A DNA stretch of 64,000 nt from Nitrospirota bacterium (GCA_040755395.1 JBFMAX010000008.1:86707-150706), one strand, 5' to 3'; shown: positions 1 through 9,971, counted from the first letter of the stretch. A program made the numbers and translations. The notes: generated from the sequence alone by a model not told the origin.

Positions 1-132
1 GGTGCCTTGCAGATTCTCGAGAGATGCATCTTGTTCGTGGTCTGTGCCGGTCCTCGACTTCGGCTTGCAAACAGTGGGAGAGTCGTCGTTTCCGCACGGT
101 GAGAAGAAGCAGGGAACACAAAACGCAAACGG

Positions 133-735
133 TTATCGCGCCATTCCTCGCTTCATCACCGCTGTGATTTCTGCGACGCGTCGACCGAGGGCTTTTGCGG
201 CAGCCAGTTCGTTTTGATCGATGCCCGGACTCTCTCCTTCAGTCGTCGCTGAGGCGCCGAACGCCCCGCCCCCGCTGACCACGATCATCTGATTGCCCAG
301 CATAGCGGCCAAAATGGTCAGCATGGTGACTTCCTTGCCCGATGCAATCTGCCCGCCGGTCGCAAAGGCCGCCCCGACTTTGTTGCGCATCTTGAACTCC
401 GGAAAGACGCCGAACTTCAACTGCCAATTATCGAAGAAGGTCTTCACCTCTCCGGCCATATTCGACCAATAGACGGGCGAGCCGACGACGACAGCATCGG
501 AGGAAAAGAGATCATCGGCCGTGACCAGTCCTACGCGCTTCAGCACGACAAGCGTTCCCGGAACGCTCTTCGCTCCCTCGCTGACCGCTTCGGCCATTTT
601 CTCGGTGTTTCCGGTCATGGAATGATATGCGACCAGTACCTTGACCGAGGGCGTTGCCTTCTCAACCGCCTCGACACGACCGCCAAGCGCGGCAAGGGTT
701 GTCGCCAAAACCACTAAACCGATTGTTTGACGCAT
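133..735 (-). CDS. WrbA/flavodoxin-like protein with signal peptide
   Basis: 200 residues. After a hydrophobic N-terminal segment (residues 2-23, signal-like) comes a flavodoxin fold: the FMN phosphate loop HSMTGNTEKM and the second flavin loop GSPVYWSNMAGEVKTFF, as in WrbA-type NAD(P)H:quinone oxidoreductases. I chose the ATG at 735 because it follows a GGAGG box and begins the signal-like segment; an in-frame start 99 bases upstream would add unrelated residues. The family is normally cytoplasmic, so a predicted exported or membrane-anchored copy is unusual. Flavin binding is well supported; the substrate is unknown. It is transcribed alone, away from its neighbours. Confidence 0.8.
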   Translation of the reverse strand: MRQTIGLVVLATTLAALGGRVEAVEKATPSVKVLVAYHSMTGNTEKMAEAVSEGAKSVPGTLVVLKRVGLVTADDLFSSDAVVVGSPVYWSNMAGEVKTFFDNWQLKFGVFPEFKMRNKVGAAFATGGQIASGKEVTMLTILAAMLGNQMIVVSGGGAFGASATTEGESPGIDQNELAAAKALGRRVAEITAVMKRGMAR

Positions 736-867
736 GCGGGATCCTCCACAGCGACTGCGATCACTTCGACAAGAACGGGAGACAGGAAAGATGACGGCGG
801 GACTCGGGAGAGACGAATGCACATTGGCGGCCAACAGCCAAGCTGGCCGCGTCGGCCTCGTATGCGG

Positions 868-1053
868 CTAATACCGGACGGTCTCTTCATCCATGTGTTC
901 CTCGACGGAAATCTCGGTCAATGAGCCGCGATAATCGCACTTGTGGCAACGAATCCGCCACTCCTCAAGCCACTTCTCCTGGACATAGGATTGGTTGCAC
1001 TTCGGACAGACAAACACGCCTTTCTTATAGAGGACCCTGCGTTTTTCCTTCAT
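868..1053 (-). CDS. small zinc-ribbon protein
   Basis: 61 residues with two CxxC pairs (CPKC near residue 16 and CHKC near residue 36), the spacing of a small zinc ribbon. The ATG at 1053 is preceded by a GGGAGG box; an upstream in-frame ATG at 1122 lacks one. The C-terminus is acidic. Function is unknown; proteins of this size and pattern may bind nucleic acid or be regulatory. It lies between the flavodoxin gene and a divergently transcribed DUF192 gene. Confidence 0.65.
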   Translation of the reverse strand: MKEKRRVLYKKGVFVCPKCNQSYVQEKWLEEWRIRCHKCDYRGSLTEISVEEHMDEETVRY

Positions 1054-1181
1054 TCCGCCCCTCCCTTCTCCTGCGCGGGCGTCGCGCCGGACAGAATGGC
1101 ATAGGAGCCGATGGGATTGCAAGACAGCGTACGACGGTCTTCAACTTGACAGTCAAAAGACGCGCCGACTAGGATGCGCAC

Positions 1182-1688
1182 ATGCGTCTTCGTCATTCCT
1201 GTTCACCTACCCGTCACCGCCGGGCCGTCCCCTGGTTGAACCACGCCATATTCTCTTTGCTGATGAGTGTCGGCGCCGCCGCATGGGCTGTTCTTTCTCC
1301 GGCTTCCGCGCAAGAAGGTCTCATTCCCGTGAAAACGCCGGGCGGCGCGATCATCTATGCGGAGCTCGCCGATACGACCGAGAAGCGGGCGCGCGGGCTC
1401 ATGTTCCGAAACAGCCTGGCTCAAGACCGTGGCATGCTGTTTGCGTTCTCCGAGCCCAAGCCGTGGACCTTCTGGATGAAGAACACCAAGGTCCCGCTGG
1501 ACATCATTTGGCTGGACGGCAAGAAACGTATCGTTCACATCGAGCGAAACGTGCCGATCTGCACGCGCACCGACGACTCCTGTCCCCAGTACCAACCGAC
1601 CGAAGACGCGATGTACGTGCTGGAGATCGCCGGCGGGATGGCCGATGCCTTGAAGCTGCAGCGCGGGGCCACGCTGCAGTTTCCTTAA
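1182..1688 (+). CDS. DUF192 family exported protein
   Basis: 168 residues. Basic N-terminus and hydrophobic stretch (about 20-44) ending in an ASAQ-like cleavage site, then a DUF192 domain with the family hallmarks EKRARGLMFR, GMLFAF, FWMKNTKVPLDIIWL and a C-terminal VLEIAGGMAD. The family is widespread; its biochemical role is unknown. An AGGA box precedes the ATG. It is one of the few plus-strand genes and ends one base from the stop of the convergent mechanosensitive channel gene. Confidence 0.88.
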   Translation: MRLRHSCSPTRHRRAVPWLNHAIFSLLMSVGAAAWAVLSPASAQEGLIPVKTPGGAIIYAELADTTEKRARGLMFRNSLAQDRGMLFAFSEPKPWTFWMKNTKVPLDIIWLDGKKRIVHIERNVPICTRTDDSCPQYQPTEDAMYVLEIAGGMADALKLQRGATLQFP

Positions 1689-1689
1689 G

Positions 1690-3201
1690 CTAGACTGTCG
1701 TTCCGCCCCACAGAAACCGCCGAATGCGCTCGGTCAACGACCGCGTCTGATTCGCCACCGCGATGGTGGCGCCTTCTCGGGCGAGTTGCTCCTTGGCGGC
1801 GGCAGTCGCCAGTTGGCGGCGAGCGACCACTTCGCCGATCCGGTCGATCACTCGGCCGTCCTCTTGCGCCACCCGACTGAGTCCTTGCTTGCCGACGACC
1901 ACGACCCGTAGCGGCGTCGCCGCCACAACCGTCGCCGAACGGGGCTCTCCCGTCAGCAACGACATTTCTCCGAAAAACTGGCCCTTCTGGAGCGTGGCCA
2001 CCGTCATGCTTCGACCATCTTGCTGGAGGCGGACCTCGGCCGTACCGTCTAAAATGATGTAGAGTTCCTGACCGGCTTCGCCCTGCCGGACCACCCGCTC
2101 GCCAGGCAAAAATTTCTGGATCGTCGCGTCTCTGGCGAGAACCTCGATTTGTTCAGGAGCCAACACCGCCAGAAAATCCACCGCGGCGAGATGGCTGACG
2201 ATCTGGTCCGACTGCCGCGTCATTTGTTCAGGCGCCGCCCCGGCCTGCGTATGAACCACACGCTGCGGGAATGGAATCTCGATGCCGTTGCGCTGAAACG
2301 CGTTCCACACATAGGTCCGCACCTGGCTCTCGATCAAGGGGCGCAGGGAATAGTCGTCGACCGAAAATCGCAACCGATATTGCACGCCGGAATCGTTGAA
2401 CGAGGACACCAGCGCAACCGGTTTGGGCTCGGGCAAGACCCCTTCCACCGCCAAGGCGGCTTCGACCAGCACGGCGCACACCTGGCTCGGAGGCGTGCGA
2501 TAGGCGGCCTCGACCGTCACCGAGCAGATGTGCGCCGTCGTGGGGCGGCTGTAATTGATCAGCCCGGCCTGAATCACCGCGTTGTTGGGCATGGCGACGT
2601 GATCGTGCTCGCGCGTCAGCAACGTGAGATGGCCGAATCCGATGTCGGTCACCAACCCCTCTCGGTCGAGCACGGAAATCCAGTCGCCCACCCGCACCAT
2701 CTTGCCCAACGCGATTCCGGAAAAGAACCGCACCAACGTGTCCCGAAGTGCGACGCCTACCACGGCGGTGGCGACCGTGGGCAACGCCACCAGCGCGATG
2801 ACGTTGATGTTCATCACCAGCCGGAGAATGACGAGGGTGGCCGCCGTCAGCCCCGTAAAGAGAATCAGCGTTCGCACGACATCGGGAATGTAGGTCCCCT
2901 TCCGACCGATCAGGTAATCCCCGATGACGAACAGATCGATCGCTTTCAACAGAAGAAACGAAGCCCCGCAGTAAGCTCCCACCTCTATCCAGTTGAGGAC
3001 GGTTTGTGGAGGCGAAGGCGTCACGCCGCTGGTGAACACCAATGCTGCGTCAGCCAGCACGGCCGTGGTGCCGGCGACGATAAAGACCGCCGGGGGAAGC
3101 GTCTTCTCCCGCCTGCGCGCGAGATAGGCGAGCCCGACGACGACCGCGATCACGCCGGCGGTCGTGAGAACGATTTTGATGAGCAGAAGTCCAAGGCTCA
3201 C
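1690..3201 (-). CDS. MscS-family mechanosensitive channel with C-terminal cyclic-nucleotide-binding domain
   Basis: 503 residues from the GTG at 3201, which follows an AGGAT box; a GTG at 3288 would overlap the end of rel and add 29 polar residues, so the start is uncertain. About four transmembrane helices are followed by an MscS pore and beta domain (FFSGIALGKMVRVGDWISV, then GLVTDIGFGHLTLLTREHD). From about residue 335 to 445 there is a cNMP-binding fold with the PGERVVRQGEAGQELYIILDG and GQFFGEMSLLTGEPRSATV signatures. Such fusions are known as bacterial cyclic-nucleotide-gated MscS relatives. It is last in a recJ-rel-mscS unit. Gating by a nucleotide second messenger is inference. Confidence 0.88.
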   Translation of the reverse strand: MSLGLLLIKIVLTTAGVIAVVVGLAYLARRREKTLPPAVFIVAGTTAVLADAALVFTSGVTPSPPQTVLNWIEVGAYCGASFLLLKAIDLFVIGDYLIGRKGTYIPDVVRTLILFTGLTAATLVILRLVMNINVIALVALPTVATAVVGVALRDTLVRFFSGIALGKMVRVGDWISVLDREGLVTDIGFGHLTLLTREHDHVAMPNNAVIQAGLINYSRPTTAHICSVTVEAAYRTPPSQVCAVLVEAALAVEGVLPEPKPVALVSSFNDSGVQYRLRFSVDDYSLRPLIESQVRTYVWNAFQRNGIEIPFPQRVVHTQAGAAPEQMTRQSDQIVSHLAAVDFLAVLAPEQIEVLARDATIQKFLPGERVVRQGEAGQELYIILDGTAEVRLQQDGRSMTVATLQKGQFFGEMSLLTGEPRSATVVAATPLRVVVVGKQGLSRVAQEDGRVIDRIGEVVARRQLATAAAKEQLAREGATIAVANQTRSLTERIRRFLWGGTTV

Positions 3202-3262
3202 GGTTGGTTTATCCTGACCGACTCCGATCGAGATCCTCAGCGAAGGGCCGGGCTGGTGCAGC

Positions 3263-5443
3263 TCACCGCTCCTGCCATGCTCGGACACGCCTGGCGGTGA
3301 TGACGCCGTCCACCCGCTCGATGGCCTTCAGCACCCGGCTGAGGTGGGTCGTATCGGTGACCTCGATCACGAAATCCAGCACCGCCTTCCGATCTTCGCG
3401 CGTCGTGATTTCGGCCCGGCTGATGTTGGCCTGGCACTCCGCGATCGACGACGAGACATTCGCCAATACGCCGGTCTTGTCTACGGCGATGACCGACACC
3501 TTGACTGCATGCGTGCCGGTCGCGGTCGTATCCCATTCCACTTCCACCAACCGATCTCGGTCGTAATCCAGCGCCTCGAGATTGGGACAATCCACCGTAT
3601 GGATCGTCAGCCCGCGACCGCGGGTGATGTAGCCGAGAATGCGATCCCCGGGAACCGGGTTGCAGCAACGTGAGAGCTGCATGAGCAGATCCCGCGCGCC
3701 CTTGACCTTGACGCCTTTGTCGTCGGCTCTCCCGGCGACCGGCTTCGACACCGGCGGTCCTTCCGCTTGCGCGATGGTCTCGGCCCCCGCGGAGGACGGG
3801 AGCAGCTTGCTCACCACCTGTGCGGTCGCCAGATGCCCGTATCCGACCGCCGCAGCCAGCTCGTCCGTCGTTTCAAACCCGGCTTGCCGGGCCACTTCCG
3901 ACAACTGCTCCGATTTGAGCATCTGCGCCGGCGCCAAACCGTGCCGGCGGAATTCCGCCTCGAGCAGCCGCCGGCCGATCTCGACGCTGCGTTTTTGCTC
4001 CTCGGCTTTGAGCCAATGCTTGATCTTCGTCTTGGCGCGCGACGTGCGGACAAACTTGAGCCAATCCTTGTGCGGTGTCTGGCTGGGCGAGGTGAGGATC
4101 TCGACGGTGTCTCCACTGGTCAACTGGTGTTTGAGCGGAACAATTTTGCCGTTGACTTTGGCGCCGACGCAGTGATCTCCGATTTCGGTATGAATGGCGT
4201 AGGCGAAGTCGACCGGCGTCGAACCTTTCGGCAGCTCCTTCACCATGCCTTTCGGGGTGAAGACATAGACGACATCGTGGAACAAGTCCAGCTTGACGGA
4301 GTCCATGAACTGCCGATTGTCCGGCAGGTCCTGATGCCACTCCACGAACTGTCGCAACCAACTGAAGACCTTGCTGTCGCGCTCGTCGATCCGGCCCTGT
4401 TCCTTGTACCGCCAATGCGCGGCGATCCCGTACTCCGCCACGCGATGCATCTCCTCGGTGCGGATCTGAAATTCCACATGCTCCCCCTTCGGTCCGACGA
4501 CCGTCGTATGGAGCGACTGATACAGATTGGACTTCGGAATCGCGATATAATCTTTGAATCGGCCCGGAACGGGGCGCCAGAGCGAGTGGATCACCCCCAA
4601 CAGCGCGTAACAGTTCATCTTGGTGTCGGTGATGATGCGGAGCGCCGTCAAATCGTAGACCTCCTCGAACGAGATCGATTGTTTCTCCATCTTCTGATAG
4701 ATCCCGTAGAGGTGTTTCGGCCGGCCGTACACCTCGCCCGGCAGACCGGCGTCCGCCATGGCTTTCTTCACGAGCCGGATCACTTCGTCGATGTATTGCT
4801 GGCGATCTTCATCGCGTTTGGCCACCCGCACCCGGAGCGTCTCGTATACGTCCGGTTTGAGATGCTTGAGACACAAGTCTTCGAGTTCGTTCTTGATCCA
4901 GCCGATTCCCAGCCGGTTGGCCAACGGTGCGTAGATCTCCAGCGTCTCCTGGGCGATTTGCCGGCGCTTGGGCTCGCTCAAGTATTCCAGCGTCCGCATG
5001 TTGTGGAGTCGGTCTGCGAGCTTGATGAGAACGACGCGGATGTCGTCCGCCATCGACAACACCATCTTGCGAAAGTTCTCGGCCTGTTTTTCCTCGTAGT
5101 TCCGGAAGGAAATCTTCCCTATCTTGGTCACGCCGTCGACGAGATGGACCACCTCCTTCCCGAATTCCTGTTCCAACTCTTCGGGAGTCGCCAAGGTATC
5201 TTCGAGCGTGTCGTGGAGCAGACCGGCGACCACGGCGGCCACGTCGGTCTTGAGCGAAGTCAGCACCCCGGCCACGGCCAAAGGGTGATGGAGATACGGC
5301 TCGCCGGATCGCCGCGTTTGGCCTTCGTGCGCTTTCGCGGAGAACTCGTAGGCTTTCCGCACGAGCGACACATCCGCGTCGGCGTGATACCCCTTCAGCC
5401 GCTCGATCAACTGTTCGATATCGGTAATCGTCTCAAACGGCAT
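3263..5443 (-). CDS. rel: bifunctional (p)ppGpp synthetase/hydrolase, RelA/SpoT family
   Basis: 726 residues. Order: HD hydrolase domain (H53, and HD at 77-78 in GLLHDTLEDT), synthetase domain (YQSLHTTVVGPKG, then EFQIRTEEMH), TGS domain (VYVFTPKGMVKELPKGSTP), zinc/helical region with SRCCNPVPGD, and a C-terminal ACT domain with EITTREDRKAVLDFVIEV. The HD motif is intact, so hydrolase activity is expected as well as synthesis of the stringent-response alarmone. I use the ATG at 5443; a GTG at 5455 overlapping the recJ stop by four bases is an alternative. A much longer in-frame extension to 5833 lies entirely inside recJ and is not credible. Confidence 0.95.
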   Translation of the reverse strand: MPFETITDIEQLIERLKGYHADADVSLVRKAYEFSAKAHEGQTRRSGEPYLHHPLAVAGVLTSLKTDVAAVVAGLLHDTLEDTLATPEELEQEFGKEVVHLVDGVTKIGKISFRNYEEKQAENFRKMVLSMADDIRVVLIKLADRLHNMRTLEYLSEPKRRQIAQETLEIYAPLANRLGIGWIKNELEDLCLKHLKPDVYETLRVRVAKRDEDRQQYIDEVIRLVKKAMADAGLPGEVYGRPKHLYGIYQKMEKQSISFEEVYDLTALRIITDTKMNCYALLGVIHSLWRPVPGRFKDYIAIPKSNLYQSLHTTVVGPKGEHVEFQIRTEEMHRVAEYGIAAHWRYKEQGRIDERDSKVFSWLRQFVEWHQDLPDNRQFMDSVKLDLFHDVVYVFTPKGMVKELPKGSTPVDFAYAIHTEIGDHCVGAKVNGKIVPLKHQLTSGDTVEILTSPSQTPHKDWLKFVRTSRAKTKIKHWLKAEEQKRSVEIGRRLLEAEFRRHGLAPAQMLKSEQLSEVARQAGFETTDELAAAVGYGHLATAQVVSKLLPSSAGAETIAQAEGPPVSKPVAGRADDKGVKVKGARDLLMQLSRCCNPVPGDRILGYITRGRGLTIHTVDCPNLEALDYDRDRLVEVEWDTTATGTHAVKVSVIAVDKTGVLANVSSSIAECQANISRAEITTREDRKAVLDFVIEVTDTTHLSRVLKAIERVDGVITARRVRAWQER

Positions 5444-5451
5444 CGTGGCGC

Positions 5452-7152
5452 TCACATTGTCTGACTGGCCTTGACATCCCTGATCCGCAACTGAATGCGG
5501 TCCAGCCCGTTCCATCGATTGAGTTCCGGCACAAAGGCCAGGTCGACGGGCTGTCGTTGTGAAAGGCCGAGGTCGGCCAGCGAGCCCATGCGGAATCCGA
5601 TACTGTCGAAGGGAAACGACGTTCCCTGGCGAACGGTCAGCTTGAGATGCCCCTCGCCCACGACCCGCGCGTCCAGAATCGCCAGATTCCGCACAGCCAG
5701 CGTCGGCTCCGGATTTCCCGCACCGAAGGGATGGAGCGAGCCCAATTCCCGCACCAACCGCATATCGACCTCGTTCAACCGCACTTCGGCATCCAGATGG
5801 AGAGTCGGATGCTGCGGCTCCTTTCCCGACCACTCGGCCGCCAGTTCACAGAATCTCTCACGGAAGGCGGGGAGATGTGTTTCTCTGACCGTCAGCCCGG
5901 CCGCGTTCGGGTGGCCGCCGAATGCCACCAGCAGATCGCGGCAAGCGGCGAGCGCCTGATAGAGATCGAAGCCCGGCACCGTTCTGGCCGACCCCTTCCC
6001 GATTCCCTGCCTGTCCACCGCGATCACGATCGCCGGGCGATGGAAGCGTTCAACCAAGCGGGCCGCGACGATCCCGACCACGCCGAGGTGCCAGTTCGGC
6101 GAGGCAAGCACCAGGGCCGGCGCGTCGCCCCCTTCGCCGACCGAGGCCAACGCCTCGGCCATCATGCCCTCCTCGATCTCTTGGCGCTCCCGGTTGAGCC
6201 GTTCCAGTTCTTCAGCCAGTTGCTTCGCTTCAAGCTCGGACTCCGTCGTCAACAACCGGACGCTCGTAAGCGCATGGGCCAATCTTCCCGCCGCGTTGAT
6301 ACGGGGCGCGAGCCGAAAGGCGACGGCGTCGGCGGTACAGTCCCGATCGATGCCGGCCGACTGCTTAAGCGCTCTGATGCCGCAACGAGCGCCGCGCGTC
6401 ATCTGAGCCAGCCCTTCCCGGACGAACCCGCGATTTTCATCTTGCAACGGCACGACATCCGCCACGGTGGAGAGGGCCACCAGGTCCATCAAGGACTCGA
6501 GCGCCACATCACCGCCGTATTTTTGTTCATAGGCTTGCACAACCTTCCACGCGAGCGCGCCGGAACACAGTCCTTTGAAGGGGTAACGTGAATCACGCCG
6601 GTGAGGATTGAGGACGGCCAGAGCCGGTGGCATCGCTCCGTCGGTTTGATGGTGGTCGGTTACCACGACATCCAGCCCCAACGCCCGGGCCGTTGCAATT
6701 TCACGATGCGAGGTGGTCCCACAGTCCGATGTCACGACCAGCCCCACGCTTGCCTGCTGGAGTTGGCGCAGCGCCGCTTCATTGAGTCCGTAGCCTTCCC
6801 GAAGACGGTGTGGAATGTACACCAGCGCTGTCCCGCCGAGTGATCGAAAAAAGGTCAGATACAGGCTCGTGGCCGAGATGCCGTCTACATCGTAGTCGCC
6901 GTAAAAGCAGATCTTTTCGCCGTTTACCGCCGCCTGATGCAGCCGGTCCACAGCCCGTTCCATGTCCGGCAAGAGAAAGGGATCGTGAGGCGCCTGCGCG
7001 CTGGACGAGAGCCAACGGCTGGCTTCATGGGGCGTCGCCACGCCGCGAGCGAGGAGCACGGACGCAGTCACAGAAGAGATCGAGAGCGCACGGGCCAACG
7101 CGGCCCGCTGCGTCTGGCAGACATCCCTGAACACCCACCGTTTCTGGCGCAT
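5452..7152 (-). CDS. recJ: single-stranded-DNA-specific 5'-3' exonuclease RecJ
   Basis: 566 residues, the usual RecJ length. DHH-family motifs are present: GDYDVDGIS at about 85-93, TSDCGTT, VVTDHHQ, and the DHHA1 motif AFGGHPNAAG. It degrades single-stranded DNA during recombination and mismatch repair. The ATG at 7152 has a GGAGG box eight bases away; the frame is open a further 60 codons upstream, but that stretch carries the promoter. It is first gene of the recJ-rel-mscS unit and overlaps or abuts rel. Confidence 0.95.
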   Translation of the reverse strand: MRQKRWVFRDVCQTQRAALARALSISSVTASVLLARGVATPHEASRWLSSSAQAPHDPFLLPDMERAVDRLHQAAVNGEKICFYGDYDVDGISATSLYLTFFRSLGGTALVYIPHRLREGYGLNEAALRQLQQASVGLVVTSDCGTTSHREIATARALGLDVVVTDHHQTDGAMPPALAVLNPHRRDSRYPFKGLCSGALAWKVVQAYEQKYGGDVALESLMDLVALSTVADVVPLQDENRGFVREGLAQMTRGARCGIRALKQSAGIDRDCTADAVAFRLAPRINAAGRLAHALTSVRLLTTESELEAKQLAEELERLNRERQEIEEGMMAEALASVGEGGDAPALVLASPNWHLGVVGIVAARLVERFHRPAIVIAVDRQGIGKGSARTVPGFDLYQALAACRDLLVAFGGHPNAAGLTVRETHLPAFRERFCELAAEWSGKEPQHPTLHLDAEVRLNEVDMRLVRELGSLHPFGAGNPEPTLAVRNLAILDARVVGEGHLKLTVRQGTSFPFDSIGFRMGSLADLGLSQRQPVDLAFVPELNRWNGLDRIQLRIRDVKASQTM

Positions 7153-7221
7153 TGCGCACCTCCGAGAGCGAACAGGTTTCCCGCTCACAACCCTCTGAGA
7201 ACTAAAGGGAATAGCACAGGA

Positions 7222-7250
7222 ATAGTATAGAGAGCAGGAGACTTTGTCAA
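7222..7250 (-). promoter_or_regulatory. sigma-70-type promoter of recJ-rel-mscS
   Basis: On the minus strand, a perfect TTGACA (7250-7245) is followed by TATACT (7229-7224, spacing 15) or the overlapping TACTAT (spacing 17). It ends about 70 bases before the recJ start. Prediction from sequence only. Confidence 0.55.
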
Positions 7251-7434
7251 ACCGGCCGAAAGACCGAGTGCCGGTGTAACTTAGGTAAAAGTTCCAATCT
7301 TCCGGATGTCCCTCTGAGGACACACCCGACACGTGGAAATGACTTCGAAGAATGGAGCGGTCAGCCGGAACGAGATCGGATAAACTGGACGAGCAGCGGA
7401 ACGAGATGGTGGGAGCTTTTCCGGGGCGAGCGGG

Positions 7435-7635
7435 TTATTCTCCTCCTTTCTGGACGTAGTTCTTCACGAATTCCTCCGCGTTTTCTTCGAGCACGTCGTC
7501 GATCTCATCGACCAGCTTGTCGATGTCCTCTTTGAGTTTCTTGCCGGCTTCGACGACCTTAGGATTCGGTTTGACCTCGTCCTTCGCCTGCGGTTCCCTT
7601 TTGGTGGATTCCGGTCTCCTCTCTTGTTTCTCCAT
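7435..7635 (-). CDS. UBact, Pup-like prokaryotic ubiquitin-like modifier
   Basis: 66 residues, highly charged and without hydrophobic core segments: a disordered N-terminal half, an amphipathic helical region (KKLKEDIDKLVDEIDDVLEE) and a C-terminus ending in QKGGE. The GG-E tail is the conjugation end expected of Pup/UBact modifiers, and with Glu instead of Gln no deamidation would be required. The ATG at 7635 has a GGGAGG box; an in-frame start at 7668 adds 11 atypical residues. UBact is known from Nitrospirae and some other phyla, usually with proteasome and ligase genes. None of those is within this window, so this gene stands alone between recJ and hppA. Confidence 0.82.
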   Translation of the reverse strand: MEKQERRPESTKREPQAKDEVKPNPKVVEAGKKLKEDIDKLVDEIDDVLEENAEEFVKNYVQKGGE

Positions 7636-7706
7636 AGGAGCACCTCCCACGCTCCCGCGGAACAGCATCCGACGCGGTTCCGAACAGGATGCAAATCTGA
7701 TGAGTC

Positions 7707-7736
7707 ACCATACTCCAGCGCTGTTCAATCCGTCAA
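7707..7736 (-). promoter_or_regulatory. candidate promoter of the UBact gene
   Basis: Minus strand: TTGACG (7736-7731), 18-base spacer, TATGGT (7712-7707), about 70 bases before the UBact ATG and downstream of the hppA stop. It suggests the gene is transcribed on its own. Confidence 0.45.
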
Positions 7737-7774
7737 GCCGATCCCTCCTTCTCGGCATGCTCGTCTCGTTTTCG

Positions 7775-9832
7775 TCAACCCACGAGCAGGGCCACGATCA
7801 ACAGCGCCACGATGTTGATGACTTTGATCATTGGATTGATCGCCGGCCCAGCCGTATCCTTGCAGGGATCGCCGACTGTGTCGCCGGTTACCGCAGCCTT
7901 GTGCGTCTCGCTGCCCTTTTTGCCTTGTTCTTCGATGTACTTCTTCGCGTTATCCCAGGCCCCTCCTCCGCTCGTCATGGAAATGGCGACAAATAGCCCC
8001 GTGACGATGCTACCGACCAAGACCCCGCCAAGCGCTTGAGGCCCCAGGATCGCACCGACCAGAATCGGGGACACCACGGGGATCAGGCCGGGCACCATCA
8101 TCTTGCGGATCGCGGCTTGGGTGACGATGTCGACGCACGTGCCGTATTCGGGTTTCGCTGTCCCTTCCATGATCCCTTTGATGGTCCGGAATTGACGGCG
8201 CACTTCCTCGACCACCAGACCGCCGGCTTGCCCGACCGCTTTCATGAGCATCGCCCCGAACAGGAACGGCAGCATGCCGCCCAGGAACAACCCGACCAAC
8301 ACGGATGGGTTCGAGAGATCGAAGCCGCTGGACTGGCTTCCCGCCTCCACGGCTCGGGCGTACTCCGCGAAGAGCACCACCGCCGCCAAACCGGCCGACC
8401 CGATAGCATACCCCTTGGTCACCGCCTTGGTGGTATTGCCCACCGCGTCGAGCGGATCGGTAATGTTGCGCAAGTCCTTGCCGAGATGCGCCATCTCCGC
8501 GATGCCGCCCGCATTGTCGGTGATCGGTCCGAACGCGTCGATCGCAACCACGATCCCCGCCATCGATAACATGGACACAGCCGCGACCGCGACGCCGTAA
8601 AGCCCGCCGGCCGCCGCCCCGCCGCAGACCCAATAGCTCGCCAAAATCGCGGCGGCGATCACGACGACCGGCCAGGCCGTCGCCTGCATGCCGACCGCCA
8701 GCCCGGCGATGATATTGGTCGCATGGCCCGTTTCGCTGGCTTTGGCGATCTCCTGAACCGGTGAGAAGCTCTTGGACGTGTAATAGTCGGTAATGAAGAC
8801 CATCGCCAGGGTGACGACGAGCCCCAACAGCGCGGCCGCATAATAGTTTGCGCCGCTCACGCCGCCCATACCGTCCATCATCTTGACGGTGATCGGGTAG
8901 AACGCGACCGCTGCGATCCCGCCAGCCACGAACAGTCCCTTGTACAGCGCCGACATGATGCCGCCGCCGGGCCCGACTTTGACGAACAGGATCCCAATGA
9001 TCGTCGCGAGGATCGTCATCGCGCCCAGCGCCAGCGGATAGAGGATCGGCTCCGTCTGTCCCTTGAACATCGTAAAAGCCAGCACCATGGCCGCCACCGT
9101 CGTCACCGCATAGGTCTCGAAGAGATCCGCCGCCATACCGGCGCAGTCGCCCACGTTGTCGCCGACATTGTCAGCGATGACCGCCGGATTGCGAGGATCG
9201 TCTTCCGGGATGCCCGCCTCAACTTTTCCGACGAGGTCCGCACCCACGTCCGCCGCTTTGGTGTAAATTCCTCCGCCGACCCGAGCGAAGACAGAAATGA
9301 GACTTCCTCCGAAACCCAGGCTCAGCAGCGCGTGCACCGCCTTTTCCTGACCGGCGATCGCCGACGCGATCGCGTAAAAGCCGGTGACCGCCAGCAGGCC
9401 CAACCCGATCAACAACAGCCCCGTGACCGCCCCGCCACGAAACGCGACGGTCAACGCGGAATTCAGGCCATTGTGGGCCGCTTGCGCCGTCCGCACGTTC
9501 GCCCGCACCGCGATATTCATCCCCACATAGCCGGCCGTCGCCGACGCAGCCGCGCCAATCAGAAACCCGACCGCTGTGAGGAAACCGAACTTGTCTGACC
9601 AGAATCCCGCCGCCCACAACACGATGAACAACCCAGCCGCGACCATGCCGACCGTACGATATTGCCGGTTCAGATACGCCGCAGCGCCTTCCTGAATAGC
9701 CTGCGCGATCCGCTGCATCTCCGCGTTGCCCGCGTGGAGTTTGAAGATCCAGAATGTCAAATAGAGTCCGTAGGCGATTCCGGCCGCCGCTGCGGCGATG
9801 GCGAAGATCACGACTGCTGATGCGCTGTCCAC
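7775..9832 (-). CDS. hppA: K+-independent membrane proton-translocating pyrophosphatase
   Basis: 685 residues with about 15-16 membrane helices. The pyrophosphate-binding segment has [18 protein letters not shown] and the C-terminal catalytic segment has [21 protein letters not shown]. The diagnostic motif [10 protein letters not shown] carries Lys where K+-dependent enzymes have Ala, which places it with K+-independent H+-pumping enzymes. It couples PPi hydrolysis to proton export, useful in an energy-limited chemolithotroph. Start is GTG at 9832 with an AGGAGG box eight bases before it. Monocistronic by context. Confidence 0.95.
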   Translation of the reverse strand: MDSASAVVIFAIAAAAAGIAYGLYLTFWIFKLHAGNAEMQRIAQAIQEGAAAYLNRQYRTVGMVAAGLFIVLWAAGFWSDKFGFLTAVGFLIGAAASATAGYVGMNIAVRANVRTAQAAHNGLNSALTVAFRGGAVTGLLLIGLGLLAVTGFYAIASAIAGQEKAVHALLSLGFGGSLISVFARVGGGIYTKAADVGADLVGKVEAGIPEDDPRNPAVIADNVGDNVGDCAGMAADLFETYAVTTVAAMVLAFTMFKGQTEPILYPLALGAMTILATIIGILFVKVGPGGGIMSALYKGLFVAGGIAAVAFYPITVKMMDGMGGVSGANYYAAALLGLVVTLAMVFITDYYTSKSFSPVQEIAKASETGHATNIIAGLAVGMQATAWPVVVIAAAILASYWVCGGAAAGGLYGVAVAAVSMLSMAGIVVAIDAFGPITDNAGGIAEMAHLGKDLRNITDPLDAVGNTTKAVTKGYAIGSAGLAAVVLFAEYARAVEAGSQSSGFDLSNPSVLVGLFLGGMLPFLFGAMLMKAVGQAGGLVVEEVRRQFRTIKGIMEGTAKPEYGTCVDIVTQAAIRKMMVPGLIPVVSPILVGAILGPQALGGVLVGSIVTGLFVAISMTSGGGAWDNAKKYIEEQGKKGSETHKAAVTGDTVGDPCKDTAGPAINPMIKVINIVALLIVALLVG

Positions 9833-9971
9833 CGAACGATCCTCCTGGTTATGGGGTCATGAGAATCCCGCTCCGATCTGCGTCGCCGACGGGGAGCATT
9901 CACCGCTGAGGATGCACTGCCGACTCGGGCGGGATCGATTTTCCGTCGAAGGAAGTACAAAAAGCGGCGTC

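Noticed and set aside
1..132. Plus-strand frame at the left edge
   Set aside because: Overlaps the end of the flavodoxin gene, has no ribosome site or recognisable content; the stretch shows nothing else.
5444..5833. 130-residue N-terminal extension of rel
   Set aside because: Lies wholly in another frame of recJ, and the remaining 726 residues already match full-length RelA/SpoT.
7365..7415. Repeated 11-base string near the UBact stop
   Set aside because: Only two copies without dyad symmetry or T run, so neither terminator nor operator can be argued.
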